60,452 bases of DNA from Pseudomonas sp. Irchel 3E20 (GTDB taxonomy: Bacteria > Pseudomonadota > Gammaproteobacteria > Pseudomonadales > Pseudomonadaceae). Under the pieces are notes generated by a model, which saw only the letters and a list, made by a program, of their open reading frames with translations, made no database searches and was not told where the DNA came from. The position numbers were made by a program, and so were the translations under genes. Positions 1-8,972 of this stretch are shown piece by piece (position 1 is the first letter of the stretch; each line of letters starts with the position of its first letter). Where the stretch lies: positions 1-60,452 of the forward strand of contig NZ_FYEE01000003.1 of NCBI RefSeq assembly GCF_900187645.1, given 5' to 3'.

Positions 1-80
1 CATCCCGAACTCAGCAGTGAAACGATGCATCGCCGATGGTAGTGTGGGGTTTCCCCATGTGAGAGTAGGTCATCGTCAAG
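1..80 (+). rRNA. rrf: 5S ribosomal RNA, 3' part
   Basis: The first 80 bases match the 3' two thirds of a gamma-proteobacterial 5S rRNA: the conserved CCGAACTCAG loop, the GATGGTAGTG segment and the GAGAGTAGG-TCATCG end are all present. The 5' part lies outside the window, so this is the tail of an rRNA operon. A strong terminator follows within 15 bases. The mature 3' end is set at the last base of the conserved stem and may be off by a few bases. Confidence 0.95.
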
Positions 81-91
81 ATTAAATTCCG

Positions 92-127
92 AAACCCCAT
101 TTGCGAAAGCAGATGGGGTTTTGTTTT
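92..127 (+). terminator. Intrinsic terminator of the rRNA operon
   Basis: The arm AAACCCCAT pairs with ATGGGGTTT across a short GCGAAAGC-centred loop and is followed by a T-rich run. It sits directly behind 5S rRNA and ahead of the pqi genes. Confidence 0.9.
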
Positions 128-247
128 TGCGCGATGGAAAAGTGCTCATTGTTATGGCGATCTATTGCGGACAATTTTGCACAGTTATTTTCAAGACAGA
201 GCACTAGAATAGCTCCCCTCTTTTTCCTTCCGAGACCAGAGTCTTTT

Positions 248-907
248 ATGTCTGATCCAGTTGACGCCCAGCAGGTATCAGACTTACCGCTGGATGACCT
301 GGTGGCCTGCCATGAATGCGACCTGCTGATGCGCAAACCGCACCTAGCCCATGGCGAGAAAGCGCAGTGCCCGCGTTGTGGCTATGAGTTGTACGCCCAC
401 CGGCACAATGTCGTCGAACGCAGCCTGGCTCTGGTCATTGCGGCGTTGTTGCTGTACATCCCGGCGAACTTTCTGCCCATCATGCAGCTCAATCTGTTGG
501 GGCAATCGTCTGAAGATACCGTGTGGTCTGGCGTGCTCGGTTTGTTCAACACCGGCATGCAAGGCGTCGCAGTCGTGGTGTTTTTGTGCAGCATGGGCAT
601 TCCGCTACTCAAGCTGCTGTGCCAGTTGGCGGTGTTGCTGAGTATCCGCTGGAACGTCGGCCGCAGTTACGGCCTATTGCTCTACCGCTTTTATCACCAT
701 ATGCGCGATTGGGGGATGCTCGAGGTCTACCTGATGGGCGTACTGGTGGCCATCGTCAAGTTGGCGGATATGGCGGCCATCACCGTTGGCCTTGGGTTGG
801 TGTGTTTTATCAGCTTGTTGCTGGTTCAAGTACGGTTGGAAATGGTGATGTCGCCGCACCAGATCTGGCAGGCGTTGTCGGGGGAGGATATTCATGCGGG
901 CGATTGA
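248..907 (+). CDS. pqiA: Paraquat-inducible protein A family membrane protein (first copy)
   Basis: 219-residue PqiA/LetA-type inner-membrane protein. It opens with a zinc-ribbon-like segment (Cys21/Cys24 and Cys41/Cys44 as two CxxC pairs) followed by about four hydrophobic helices starting near residue 59 with the family signature YIPANFLPIM. The frame stays open upstream into the rRNA terminator, so the start is placed at the ATG at 248, where similarity to the second copy begins. E. coli PqiA and LetA carry two such halves in one chain; here the halves are separate genes. It overlaps the next gene by 14 bases. With the MCE protein downstream it should form an envelope-spanning lipid transport system; that role is inferred from the family. 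Confidence 0.88.
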   Translation: MSDPVDAQQVSDLPLDDLVACHECDLLMRKPHLAHGEKAQCPRCGYELYAHRHNVVERSLALVIAALLLYIPANFLPIMQLNLLGQSSEDTVWSGVLGLFNTGMQGVAVVVFLCSMGIPLLKLLCQLAVLLSIRWNVGRSYGLLLYRFYHHMRDWGMLEVYLMGVLVAIVKLADMAAITVGLGLVCFISLLLVQVRLEMVMSPHQIWQALSGEDIHAGD

Positions 908-1517
908 TGCAGGCATTCTGATTTGTATGGAATGCCACGAGTTGAACCGGCAGGTGCCGGACACCGACGAGCAAACCTGCACCCGCTGCGGTGCGCTGGT
1001 TCACGCACGCCGCCCCAACAGCCTGATGCGCACCTGGGCCTTATTGGTGACGGCCGCCATCCTCTACATCCCGGCTAACTTGCTGCCCATTATGACGGTC
1101 AGCTCATTGGGCAAGGGCGAACCGAGCACCATCATGTCCGGGGTGATCCAATTGGTTCAGCACGGCATGTTGCCCATCGCGGCCGTGGTATTTATCGCCA
1201 GTATCCTGGTGCCCACATTTAAGTTGGTGGGCATCGCCCTGTTGTTGTTCTCGGTGCAACGGCACCAGCCGCTTTCGGCTCGCCAGCGCATCATCATGTA
1301 CCGCTTCATCGAGTTCATCGGCCGCTGGTCGATGCTCGATATCTTTGTGATCGCCATCTTGGTGGCGTTGGTGAACTTTGGCCGGCTGGCCAGCATTGAG
1401 GCCAATCTCGGTGCGGCGGCTTTTTCCAGTGTGGTGATTTTGACGATGCTTGCCGCAGTAACTTTCGATCCCCGACTGATTTGGGATAACACGGAGTCGG
1501 ACGACGACCATGACTGA
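894..1517 (+). CDS. Paraquat-inducible protein A family membrane protein (second copy)
   Basis: 207-residue homologue of the preceding protein, with Cys11/Cys14 and Cys29/Cys32 as CxxC pairs and the same YIPANLLPIM motif at the start of the first membrane helix. It starts inside the end of the first pqiA gene (14-base overlap), and its stop overlaps the start of the MCE gene by 8 bases, so the three genes are translationally coupled. The pair corresponds to the two halves of a fused E. coli PqiA or LetA protein and would form the membrane platform for the MCE tunnel. Confidence 0.87.
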   Translation: MRAIDAGILICMECHELNRQVPDTDEQTCTRCGALVHARRPNSLMRTWALLVTAAILYIPANLLPIMTVSSLGKGEPSTIMSGVIQLVQHGMLPIAAVVFIASILVPTFKLVGIALLLFSVQRHQPLSARQRIIMYRFIEFIGRWSMLDIFVIAILVALVNFGRLASIEANLGAAAFSSVVILTMLAAVTFDPRLIWDNTESDDDHD

Positions 1518-3813
1518 TTTGCCTACCGCTAAAACCCGCCCCGCGTCCAATTGGTCGGCCATTTGGGTGCTGCCCCTGATCGCCCTGGTGATCGGTGGCT
1601 GGCTGGGTTGGCGTGCCTACAACGACACCGGTATTTCGATCCAGGTCCGCTTTGAAAGCGGCGAGGGCATTCAAGTTAACAAGACGGAAGTGGTCTACAA
1701 AGGCATGTCTGTGGGTAAGGTCAAGACCCTCGCCCTGGACGATCAGGGCAAGAGCAAAGGGGTGATCGCTACCGTTGAGATGAACAAGGACGTCGAACAA
1801 TACCTGCGCACCGGTACCCGTTTCTGGCTGGTCAAACCGAGCGTGTCGCTGGCCGGTATCACCGGTCTGGAAACCTTGGTCTCGGGCAACTACATCGCGG
1901 TCAGCCCCGGTGAAGGCGAGTCGACGCGCAAGTTCAAGGCCCTGGGCGAAGAGCCGCCGCTATCCGATTCCAAGCCCGGGCTGCACCTGACCGTCAAGGC
2001 CGAACGCCTGGGCTCGCTCAATCGCGGCAGCCCGGTGTTCTATAAGCAGATCCAGGTCGGCGAGGTGAAAAGCTACCTACTCTCGGAGGATCAGAATACT
2101 GTCGAGGTCAAGGTCTACATTGAACCGACCTACGCCAAACTGGTGCGCAAACACACGCGTTTCTGGAATGCCAGTGGCATCAGCATCGACGCCAACCTGT
2201 CTGGGGTGAAGGTGCGCAGTGAGTCGTTGTCGAGCATCGTTGCCGGCGGCATTGCCTTCGCCACGCCGGAGAACCGCAAGGACAGCCCGCCGACCGACCC
2301 GAGCCTGCCGTTCCGTCTGTATGAAGACTTCGACGCAGCCGCCGCGGGTATCCGCGTGAAGGTCAAACTCAGCGATTTCGAGGGCCTGCAGGCCGGGCGC
2401 ACGCCGGTCATGTACAAGGGTATCCAGGTCGGCAGCCTCAAGGCCCTCAAGGTTGACCCGGACCTGTCCAGCGCCAGCGCCGACCTGACCCTCGACCCGC
2501 TCGCCGAAGACTACCTGGTGGACGGCACCCAGTTCTGGGTGGTCAAACCTTCCATCTCCCTGGCCGGCATCACGGGTTTGGAAGCCCTGGTCAAAGGCAA
2601 CTACATCGCCATTCGCCCGGGTGACAAGGGCGCCGCGCCACAACGCGAGTTCGAGGCGCGGGCCAAGGCGCCGCCCCTGGACCTGCGTGCCCCCGGCCTG
2701 CACCTGGTGCTGTTCACCGACAGCCTCGGCTCCTTGGAGGTCGGCAGCCCGATTCTGTACAAGCAGGTCAAGGTCGGTTCGGTGCAGAGCTACCAGTTCT
2801 CCCGCACCCGCAAGCAACTGATTATCGGCGTGCACATCGAGAAAGAGTACGAAGGCCTGGTCAACGGCTCGACCCGGTTCTGGAATGCCAGTGGCATCAC
2901 CCTTTCCGGCGGCCTGACTGCCGGTATCCAGGTCAAGAGTGAATCGCTGCAAAGCCTGATGGCCGGTGGCATTGCCTTCGAGACCCCAGAGGCCAAGGTG
3001 CCGCTGACCAAGCGCATCCCGCGTTTCCGCCTTTACGCCAACCACGAAGAGGCCATGCAGAAGGGCACTGTGGTCACCATCCGGGTCGAGCGCGCCGATG
3101 GCTTGAGCAGCGGCACACCGATCCGCTTTAAGGGCCTGGATGTGGGCAAGGTCGAAGACGTTGATTTGAGCGACGACCTGCAATCGGTGCTGCTCACCGC
3201 GCGCATCACCGAAGTACCGGAACGCATCGCCCGGGTCGGCAGCCAGTTCTGGGTGGTCAAGCCCGAGCTGGGCCTGATGAAGACCGCGAACCTGGAAACC
3301 CTGGTCACTGGGCGCTACCTGGAGGTGCAACCGGCAGTCAAAGACCTCGGGCCACAGAAAGCTTTCGTTGCCTTAGTCCAGCCGCCGCAGGTCGCCGTTG
3401 CCGAGCCAGGCCTGAGCCTGGTGCTGAGCGCGGCGCGGCGTGGCTCGCTCAAGGTGGGTGTGCCGGTCACTTACCGTGAGATCACGGTGGGCAAGGTCAC
3501 GGGGTACGAGTTGGGCCAGACCGCTGATCGGGTGTTGATCCACATCCTGATCGAGCCCAAGTACGCGCCACTGGTGCGTGGCGGTAGCCGGTTTTGGAAC
3601 AGCAGTGGCGTTGGCGTGGACTTCAGCCTGTTCAAGGGGGCGACGGTGCGCACCGAGTCCCTGGAAACCCTGATCCAGGGTGGCATTGCTTTCGCCACCC
3701 CGGACGGCGAGCGCATGGGCAACCCAGCGCTGGCCCAGCAGACATTCCCGTTGTTCGACAAGTTCGAGGACGAGTGGCTGCTGTGGGCGCCGAAAATTGC
3801 GCTGGGTAAATAA
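1510..3813 (+). CDS. pqiB: MCE-domain protein with six MCE repeats (PqiB/LetB family)
   Basis: 767 residues with one N-terminal membrane anchor (about residues 15-34) and then periplasmic MCE domains. I count six by the recurring signature of the type (V/I)(V/F)YKxxxVGxV: VVYKGMSVGKV, VFYKQIQVGEV, VMYKGIQVGSL, ILYKQVKVGSV, IRFKGLDVGKV and VTYREITVGKV. PqiB of E. coli has three and LetB seven, so this is an intermediate array. Such arrays stack into a hollow tube bridging the inner and outer membranes. No PqiC-like lipoprotein gene follows; the next feature is a REP pair and a two-way terminator. Confidence 0.9.
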   Translation: MTDLPTAKTRPASNWSAIWVLPLIALVIGGWLGWRAYNDTGISIQVRFESGEGIQVNKTEVVYKGMSVGKVKTLALDDQGKSKGVIATVEMNKDVEQYLRTGTRFWLVKPSVSLAGITGLETLVSGNYIAVSPGEGESTRKFKALGEEPPLSDSKPGLHLTVKAERLGSLNRGSPVFYKQIQVGEVKSYLLSEDQNTVEVKVYIEPTYAKLVRKHTRFWNASGISIDANLSGVKVRSESLSSIVAGGIAFATPENRKDSPPTDPSLPFRLYEDFDAAAAGIRVKVKLSDFEGLQAGRTPVMYKGIQVGSLKALKVDPDLSSASADLTLDPLAEDYLVDGTQFWVVKPSISLAGITGLEALVKGNYIAIRPGDKGAAPQREFEARAKAPPLDLRAPGLHLVLFTDSLGSLEVGSPILYKQVKVGSVQSYQFSRTRKQLIIGVHIEKEYEGLVNGSTRFWNASGITLSGGLTAGIQVKSESLQSLMAGGIAFETPEAKVPLTKRIPRFRLYANHEEAMQKGTVVTIRVERADGLSSGTPIRFKGLDVGKVEDVDLSDDLQSVLLTARITEVPERIARVGSQFWVVKPELGLMKTANLETLVTGRYLEVQPAVKDLGPQKAFVALVQPPQVAVAEPGLSLVLSAARRGSLKVGVPVTYREITVGKVTGYELGQTADRVLIHILIEPKYAPLVRGGSRFWNSSGVGVDFSLFKGATVRTESLETLIQGGIAFATPDGERMGNPALAQQTFPLFDKFEDEWLLWAPKIALGK

Positions 3814-3831
3814 AGGAACCGCGTTATCGTT

Positions 3832-3906
3832 CATCGCGGGCGGGCCCGCTCCCACGCTTGAATGTATTTGCAGGCCAAATGTGGGAGCGGGCCTGCCCGC
3901 GATGGC
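3832..3906. repeat. Inverted pair of REP elements (REPIN)
   Basis: Two copies of the Pseudomonas REP motif face each other: ATCGCGGGCGGGCCCGCTCC and, inverted, GGAGCGGGCCTGCCCGCGAT, separated by about 30 bases. It sits between convergent genes, the usual place for these elements. Confidence 0.85.
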
Positions 3907-3930
3907 GCCCTCACACACGCGAACCCACAA

Positions 3931-3962
3931 AAAAGCCGCGATCCCAATGGGTCGCGGCTTTT
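3931..3962. terminator. Bidirectional intrinsic terminator
   Basis: AAAAGCCGCGA pairs with TCGCGGCTTTT around a 10-base loop. The A-run and T-run on either side let it serve both the pqi operon (+) and the mks operon (-). Confidence 0.9.
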
Positions 3963-3981
3963 CGCGTTTCAGCGTGGTCGA

Positions 3982-6822
3982 TCAGACCTCGTCCAACTCC
4001 GGCGCCAGCGCCTCGACAGGCTGCAACGCCTTTACCTCGTCATGGCGGCGAATGAACTTCCAGTCCGACTCGTCGATGTAGATGCCATTGGGCCCGCTGC
4101 CGCCTTCCAGGTCGATGGCCACGTGGGCGCAGACCTGCGGCTTGACGCTGGCCAGGATCGGCACGAAGCCCAGTTGCAGACTGGTTTCCAGTAGCGCGGC
4201 CTGGTTCTTCTCGTCGATGTCCGCCGCTTCGTCCAGGTAGTACGGCAAGCGCACGCGCCCGGCCTGGTCGCGGTCCATCAAGTGCAGCAACAGGTACATG
4301 TTGGTCAGCGCTTTGATGGTCATGGTGGTGCCGTTGGACGCCGCGCCGTCGATGTCGGTGTGGATCACCGGTTGGCCGTTGATCTTGGTGATCTCGAACG
4401 CCAGCTCGAACAAATCCTTTAGCCCCAACTGGTTGTGGTTCGCCGCCACCAGGCGCGCCAGGTATTCCTTAGCCTCTTCGTTCTTGCTGTCCTGGTCGGC
4501 GCTTTGGCTGAGGTCGAACACCGAAAGCGTCTCGCCTTCCTCGTACTGGCCGGCGCTGTGGATGATCTGGTCGATGTGCTTGAGGGCTTCCTTGTTCGGC
4601 GCCAGCACGATGCGAAAGCTTTGCAGGTTGGATACCTGGCGTTTGTTGATCTCGCGGTTGAACAGCGCCAACTGGTGTTCGAGGCTGTCGTAGTCGCTGC
4701 GGATGTTGCGCAGGGTCCGGGCGATGTCCGTGACCGCCGCGCGGCGCGCCTTGCCCAGGGTCAGGGCTTCGTCGGTGCGGTGCGCGTAGGCGTTGATGAG
4801 CAGTTGCAGGCGCCGCTCCATGTCGTCTTCGCTGTCGAACTTGGCCACGCCCTTGAGGCGCACCTGGGCATACAGCGCCTCGATCTGGCCATCGGCGCGC
4901 AGCAGGCCTTGCCAACTGTCTTGATAGTCATTGAGCAACGGCAGCAGGTTGTCCATGGAGTCGTCCACCGGGTCCATGAACGGCGTGCCGAACGGCAGGT
5001 CGGCGGGCAGCAACTGGCGGCGGCGCAAAGCGTCGTCGAGGGTGCGCTGCTTGGCTTCCATGTCGCCGATCTGGCGGCCGACCAGTTGCAGCTTGGCCGA
5101 CAGTTGCTGGACCCGCTCGGTGAAGGCGTCGCTGGAACGCTTCAACTCGTCCTGGGCGGCTTCCATCTGCGCGAGGTTTTCCAGTTTCTCGTCTTCTTCA
5201 GCGCTCAAGGTCTGGGCGCGGCGGAAGTCTTCCAAGGCTTTTTGCGCGTCCAGCACCTGCTGGTACAGGGCCTCGGTCTGGGTCTTGCTCGCGGCGCGGT
5301 CGGCGGCCACGGCGGCTTGGGTCTTGAGCTGCTTGAGTTCTTTGTCCAGGCGATCCTTCTGGTCGCGCAGCGCGGCGCGGTCGGCCAGGGCTTGCAGGGC
5401 CGGCGGCTCGATGTGCGTCAAGTCGATGGCTAACCCTGGCACCTCAAAGCGTTCGCCCTTGAAGCCGTCGAGGATCACTTCCAGGGATTTGACCCACTGG
5501 CCGTCCTCGTCCAGGGCAATGCCGTGCTCGCCCAGGGGCAGGCTGAACAGTGCGCTGTTGAACAGGCGCATCAGGCGTTCCACGTCCTGCTGGGAGAACT
5601 CTTCACGCAGGCGCGCATAGCTGTTGTTATCGGCGTGGTCGAGTTGCTGCTTGACCGACTTGAGGCGTTTTTCCAGGTCCCGCAGGCGTTCTTCGAGGTC
5701 TTCGGCGCTGAACTGGCGCGACTGCGCCAGGGCACCAGCCAATTCGTCGTGGGCGTCCTTGGCGGCCAGCAGTTGCTGCTCCAGCACTTTCACGTCGTCC
5801 ACCAGGGCGAAGCGATGCTTGAGCACCGCCAGTTCGCCGAGCCAGCGCTGGATGCCGCTGATTTCCCGCTCCAGGCGCATCAGCTCTTGGGTGCCGCCGC
5901 GCTGGTCGTTTTGCAGGGCGTCTTGCTCGTTGCGGTAATGCTCGGACTGGATCAGCAGCTCTTCCTTGCGTGCACCGGCGTAGTCCGACCAGGTGCCCAG
6001 CAGGGAGTCGAGCAGCGGTGACAGGCGATGCAACTTGCCACGCAGCACATCGCGCTGCCTGACCCCGGCGGCCAGCGCCTCGACCAGTGGCCCGGCGGCG
6101 ACCATCGAGTTGTAGTCCTGCTCCATGCGCCGCACGTCGCGGAACGCCTCTTCGCAGGCGGCGATGTAGTCGACGCTGCCGGAGCGCAGGCTGTGCTCGA
6201 AGGCATCGAGGAACAATTGCTTGAGCTTGGCCGCGGTGATTTCGCGCATGTGCAGCAGGTTGATGAACAGGGCGCGGAAGGTTTTCAGGCTCTGTTCGCT
6301 GGTCGAGCGCAGCGGGATCAGCGTCAGGTCCAGGGGAATGGAGGTGTGGCCGCCCACCAACAGGCGTCGCAGCTCGTCGGGCTTGAGGTCATAGGCCTTG
6401 ATGCCCAGGCGTTCGAGGTTGTTGAACAGCTCTTTGTGGCGCAGGCAGGTGTCGTCTTTCTGGTAATGGGCCAGGTCGAGCTTGCCGGCATAGGCGAAGA
6501 ACTGGTGGCCGAAACCGCCGCCCGGGCCGCGTCCGACCACGCCAATGACGTGAGGGCCGTGGGGCAGGGCAACTTCGACGAGGATGTAGCTGGTGTCGGA
6601 GGCGAAGTAGAAGCGCCGCGATTGCTCCAGGCTGTACTTGCCGAAGCTCATGTCCGACATGCGCGCCAGGATCGGGAACTGCAAGGCGTTGATCGAGGCG
6701 GACTTGCCCAGGTTGTTCGCACCGTAGACCGACAGCGGCTCTTCCAGGGGGAACAGGCCCAGGCTGTAGCCGGCGGTGTTCAACAGGGCAAAGCGGCGGA
6801 TGCCGTAGCGTTCCTGGCTCAT
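3982..6822 (-). CDS. mksB: MksB, SMC-like ATPase of the MksBEF condensin
   Basis: 946 residues, the usual size for MksB and shorter than MukB. A Walker A P-loop GANNLGKS lies at residues 34-41. A long charged coiled-coil-like region rich in Q, E, R and L fills the middle. The C-terminal head has the signature-like segment NGTTMTIKALTNM and a Walker B stretch LPYYLDEAAD near residue 860. The start overlaps the mksE stop by 4 bases (ATGA). MksBEF condensins compact chromosomes; the version with a fourth subunit, MksG/JetD, is the Wadjet anti-plasmid system. No fourth gene follows here: a terminator and the convergent pqi operon come next. Confidence 0.92.
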   Translation of the reverse strand: MSQERYGIRRFALLNTAGYSLGLFPLEEPLSVYGANNLGKSASINALQFPILARMSDMSFGKYSLEQSRRFYFASDTSYILVEVALPHGPHVIGVVGRGPGGGFGHQFFAYAGKLDLAHYQKDDTCLRHKELFNNLERLGIKAYDLKPDELRRLLVGGHTSIPLDLTLIPLRSTSEQSLKTFRALFINLLHMREITAAKLKQLFLDAFEHSLRSGSVDYIAACEEAFRDVRRMEQDYNSMVAAGPLVEALAAGVRQRDVLRGKLHRLSPLLDSLLGTWSDYAGARKEELLIQSEHYRNEQDALQNDQRGGTQELMRLEREISGIQRWLGELAVLKHRFALVDDVKVLEQQLLAAKDAHDELAGALAQSRQFSAEDLEERLRDLEKRLKSVKQQLDHADNNSYARLREEFSQQDVERLMRLFNSALFSLPLGEHGIALDEDGQWVKSLEVILDGFKGERFEVPGLAIDLTHIEPPALQALADRAALRDQKDRLDKELKQLKTQAAVAADRAASKTQTEALYQQVLDAQKALEDFRRAQTLSAEEDEKLENLAQMEAAQDELKRSSDAFTERVQQLSAKLQLVGRQIGDMEAKQRTLDDALRRRQLLPADLPFGTPFMDPVDDSMDNLLPLLNDYQDSWQGLLRADGQIEALYAQVRLKGVAKFDSEDDMERRLQLLINAYAHRTDEALTLGKARRAAVTDIARTLRNIRSDYDSLEHQLALFNREINKRQVSNLQSFRIVLAPNKEALKHIDQIIHSAGQYEEGETLSVFDLSQSADQDSKNEEAKEYLARLVAANHNQLGLKDLFELAFEITKINGQPVIHTDIDGAASNGTTMTIKALTNMYLLLHLMDRDQAGRVRLPYYLDEAADIDEKNQAALLETSLQLGFVPILASVKPQVCAHVAIDLEGGSGPNGIYIDESDWKFIRRHDEVKALQPVEALAPELDEV

Positions 6823-7526
6823 GCTTCATTCTCCTGTTCTTCGGCAATGGCGCGGGCCAGGGCGTCTTCTTCGCTTTCGTCCGCGGCGCCGAACGGGCTG
6901 AGGTCGAGGGGGTCGTCGGTGTGCAGCAGGTGTTCGTCGCTGTCGTCATCGACCAGCACCGGCGCCGGCAACGGCAGCACGCTGTGCAGGCTGGCGGCCA
7001 GGTCGCGGTCTTGTTGCACCGACAGGCACACGTCGAGGAAGCGGTGCATCGGCGGCAGGAAGCGGTAGACGCCATTCTCTTCGCCGGCAAAGCCCAGTTG
7101 GGTCATGCGCCGCATGATTTTTTCTTCCAGCTCTTCCTGGGTCTGCACTTCGGCCTGGATAAACAGGTCGCGGTACTTGTCCAGCAGCGAGGGCAACTCG
7201 TCGCGGCCCAGGCTGCCGCCATCGAGCACGGCCACCGGGTCGCGGCCCTGGTCGGCCAGGTGCTCGACGAGGATGAAGGTGAACAGCGCCAGGCGCTGCG
7301 CGGTTTTGTTCACCGCCGCGGCGGCCAGTTCCGGGACGAAGTAGTAGAAGCCGCGGGTGTCGCACACCAGCTCAAAGCCCAGGGCCTTGAACAGGGTGCG
7401 GTACTGGTCCTGGCAATTGGACAGTTGGGCATACAGCTCCGGGTCGCGGCGGCTGACGTGGTAGCCCTTGAACAACTCGCGAAAGATCGGCGCCAGTTGG
7501 GACAGTTCGGAAAGATCAAGATGCAT
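6819..7526 (-). CDS. mksE: MksE, condensin accessory subunit
   Basis: 235-residue protein lying between the kleisin-like and SMC-like genes, overlapping both (11 bases with mksF, 4 with mksB). MksE proteins are winged-helix dimers that bind the kleisin. The assignment comes mainly from size, its strict position in the operon and the acidic C-terminal tail. The overlaps imply fixed stoichiometry by coupled translation. Confidence 0.88.
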   Translation of the reverse strand: MHLDLSELSQLAPIFRELFKGYHVSRRDPELYAQLSNCQDQYRTLFKALGFELVCDTRGFYYFVPELAAAAVNKTAQRLALFTFILVEHLADQGRDPVAVLDGGSLGRDELPSLLDKYRDLFIQAEVQTQEELEEKIMRRMTQLGFAGEENGVYRFLPPMHRFLDVCLSVQQDRDLAASLHSVLPLPAPVLVDDDSDEHLLHTDDPLDLSPFGAADESEEDALARAIAEEQENEA

Positions 7527-8796
7527 GAGGAGTGCTCGCAGAATGCTCGGGCGTATCGTCGCTGGCCGAGAGCAGGGCGAAGGAGCGCAGGCTGACCTGG
7601 TGCTCGTGGGTGTGGTAGTCGCGGCGCTCCAGGCGCTCGCGTTTGAAGCGTTTTTCCCGCGACAGGCGCGAGAACCAGTAGAGCAATTCGTCGGTGGCGC
7701 CGTCGGGCTCCTGTTCCAGCAGCCAACTCATCAGGTCCGGCATCGGCAGGGCGCCTTCGCAGCGCTCGAGCATCTCGCGCACGGTGCGCGGTGCCCGTGG
7801 GGCCTCGCCCTTGTGGGTCTTGTGGGCCTTGGGGAAGCGTGCCGGCTTGGGCTCGAAACGGGCCAGGGCATAGACGTAGGCTTCGACCTGGCCGGAACTG
7901 CCGAGGAAGGTGCTCTGCGGGCGGGTGAACAGCGGCAGGGCGGCCTGGGGCACGGCGTCGATGCCTTTGCGCCGGATCGCCGCCAGCGCTAGCGCCGCGC
8001 CGCGGGTCACGGCGTTGTGCCGGCGCGCTTCTTCGCGCAGGGGCAACAGCAGCTCGCGGGCGTGGCGCAGGGTCAGTTGGGCGCTGGTTTGCATTTCCAA
8101 GATGCGCGCGTGGGTGCGCAGCAGCATGTCGTCGTCCACCAGGTGGCCCAGGCGCTGTTGCTCGCTGAGCATCTTGAGCAGCACGTTTTCGACTTTGCGC
8201 ACGCCTTGCTCGAAGGCGCCGTCGGCGTTGACCAATTGGATCATCGGCTCGACGTACTCGTCCCAGGTCGCCAGCACTTCGGCGTAGCGCTGGCGCAGGG
8301 GGATCTGCCGGTCGCTGGTCTTGGCCCGCTCGGCCACGGCCACCAGGGCCTGCTCGTCGTTGGCGAGCTTTTTCAGCACATCGCGCACGCGCATGTCCAG
8401 CAGGCGCAACTGGCGCGCCAGGTCATTGCCGTCGCGGATGTCGAAAGCATCCTGGATGTACCCGGCCAGGCGTTCGAGGTGGCGCAGGTAGGCTTCGATT
8501 TCCAGGCACAGGCCCAGGCGATGCTCGCGGCGCAGGTAGGCGAGGAAGTCGTGGATCTGGGCGTTGAGCTCGAAGCGGTTCGGGCTCTTGGCCACGGGCA
8601 CCAGGATGTCCAGGCGGATCCACACGTCCAACAGGCTGGTGATGTCCTGCGGCGTGCTGTCCAGTTGCTGGGCGGCCAACTGTGAACGCAATTCGTTGAG
8701 GCTCAGGGTGCCCTGGTCGAAGTGCTCGCACAGCGGCTCCAGGAGGGCCCAGTGTTCAGCGAGGGCGCGCAAGACGCGCTTGGGTTCGATCATCAA
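7516..8796 (-). CDS. mksF: MksF, kleisin-like condensin subunit
   Basis: 426-residue first gene of the condensin operon. The N-terminal part reads as a winged-helix module (RVLRALAEHWALLEPLCEHF and on), followed by a helical middle and a basic C-terminal region, as in MukF/MksF/JetA kleisins that close the ring between the two SMC heads. The start is an ATG at 8796. The gene faces the 8973 gene across a 176-base divergent promoter region. Confidence 0.88.
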   Translation of the reverse strand: MMIEPKRVLRALAEHWALLEPLCEHFDQGTLSLNELRSQLAAQQLDSTPQDITSLLDVWIRLDILVPVAKSPNRFELNAQIHDFLAYLRREHRLGLCLEIEAYLRHLERLAGYIQDAFDIRDGNDLARQLRLLDMRVRDVLKKLANDEQALVAVAERAKTSDRQIPLRQRYAEVLATWDEYVEPMIQLVNADGAFEQGVRKVENVLLKMLSEQQRLGHLVDDDMLLRTHARILEMQTSAQLTLRHARELLLPLREEARRHNAVTRGAALALAAIRRKGIDAVPQAALPLFTRPQSTFLGSSGQVEAYVYALARFEPKPARFPKAHKTHKGEAPRAPRTVREMLERCEGALPMPDLMSWLLEQEPDGATDELLYWFSRLSREKRFKRERLERRDYHTHEHQVSLRSFALLSASDDTPEHSASTPHAS

Positions 8797-8972
8797 AATG
8801 GCCGGCTGGTTAGCGATTAAAAGCGGCGATTGTACTGCATCGCACGGGTCCGCAAGCGCCGCGGGTCAATCGCTGAGACGAGTAGCCGCTTTTGTGGCGA
8901 TCAACTGCGGGCGATCTTGGGCGAAGGGCGGTAGAATCCCCGCACTTTCCGTTATCCAAAAGTGGCCGAGCT

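Noticed and set aside
4435..5433. 332-codon frame antisense to mksB
   Set aside because: The product is rich in Q, V, L and A without any motif, whereas mksB has Walker motifs on the other strand.
8892..8972. 27 extra codons upstream of the gene at 8973
   Set aside because: The ATG at 8892 lies in the divergent promoter region close to mksF and has no ribosome site; similarity-like sequence starts only at 8973.
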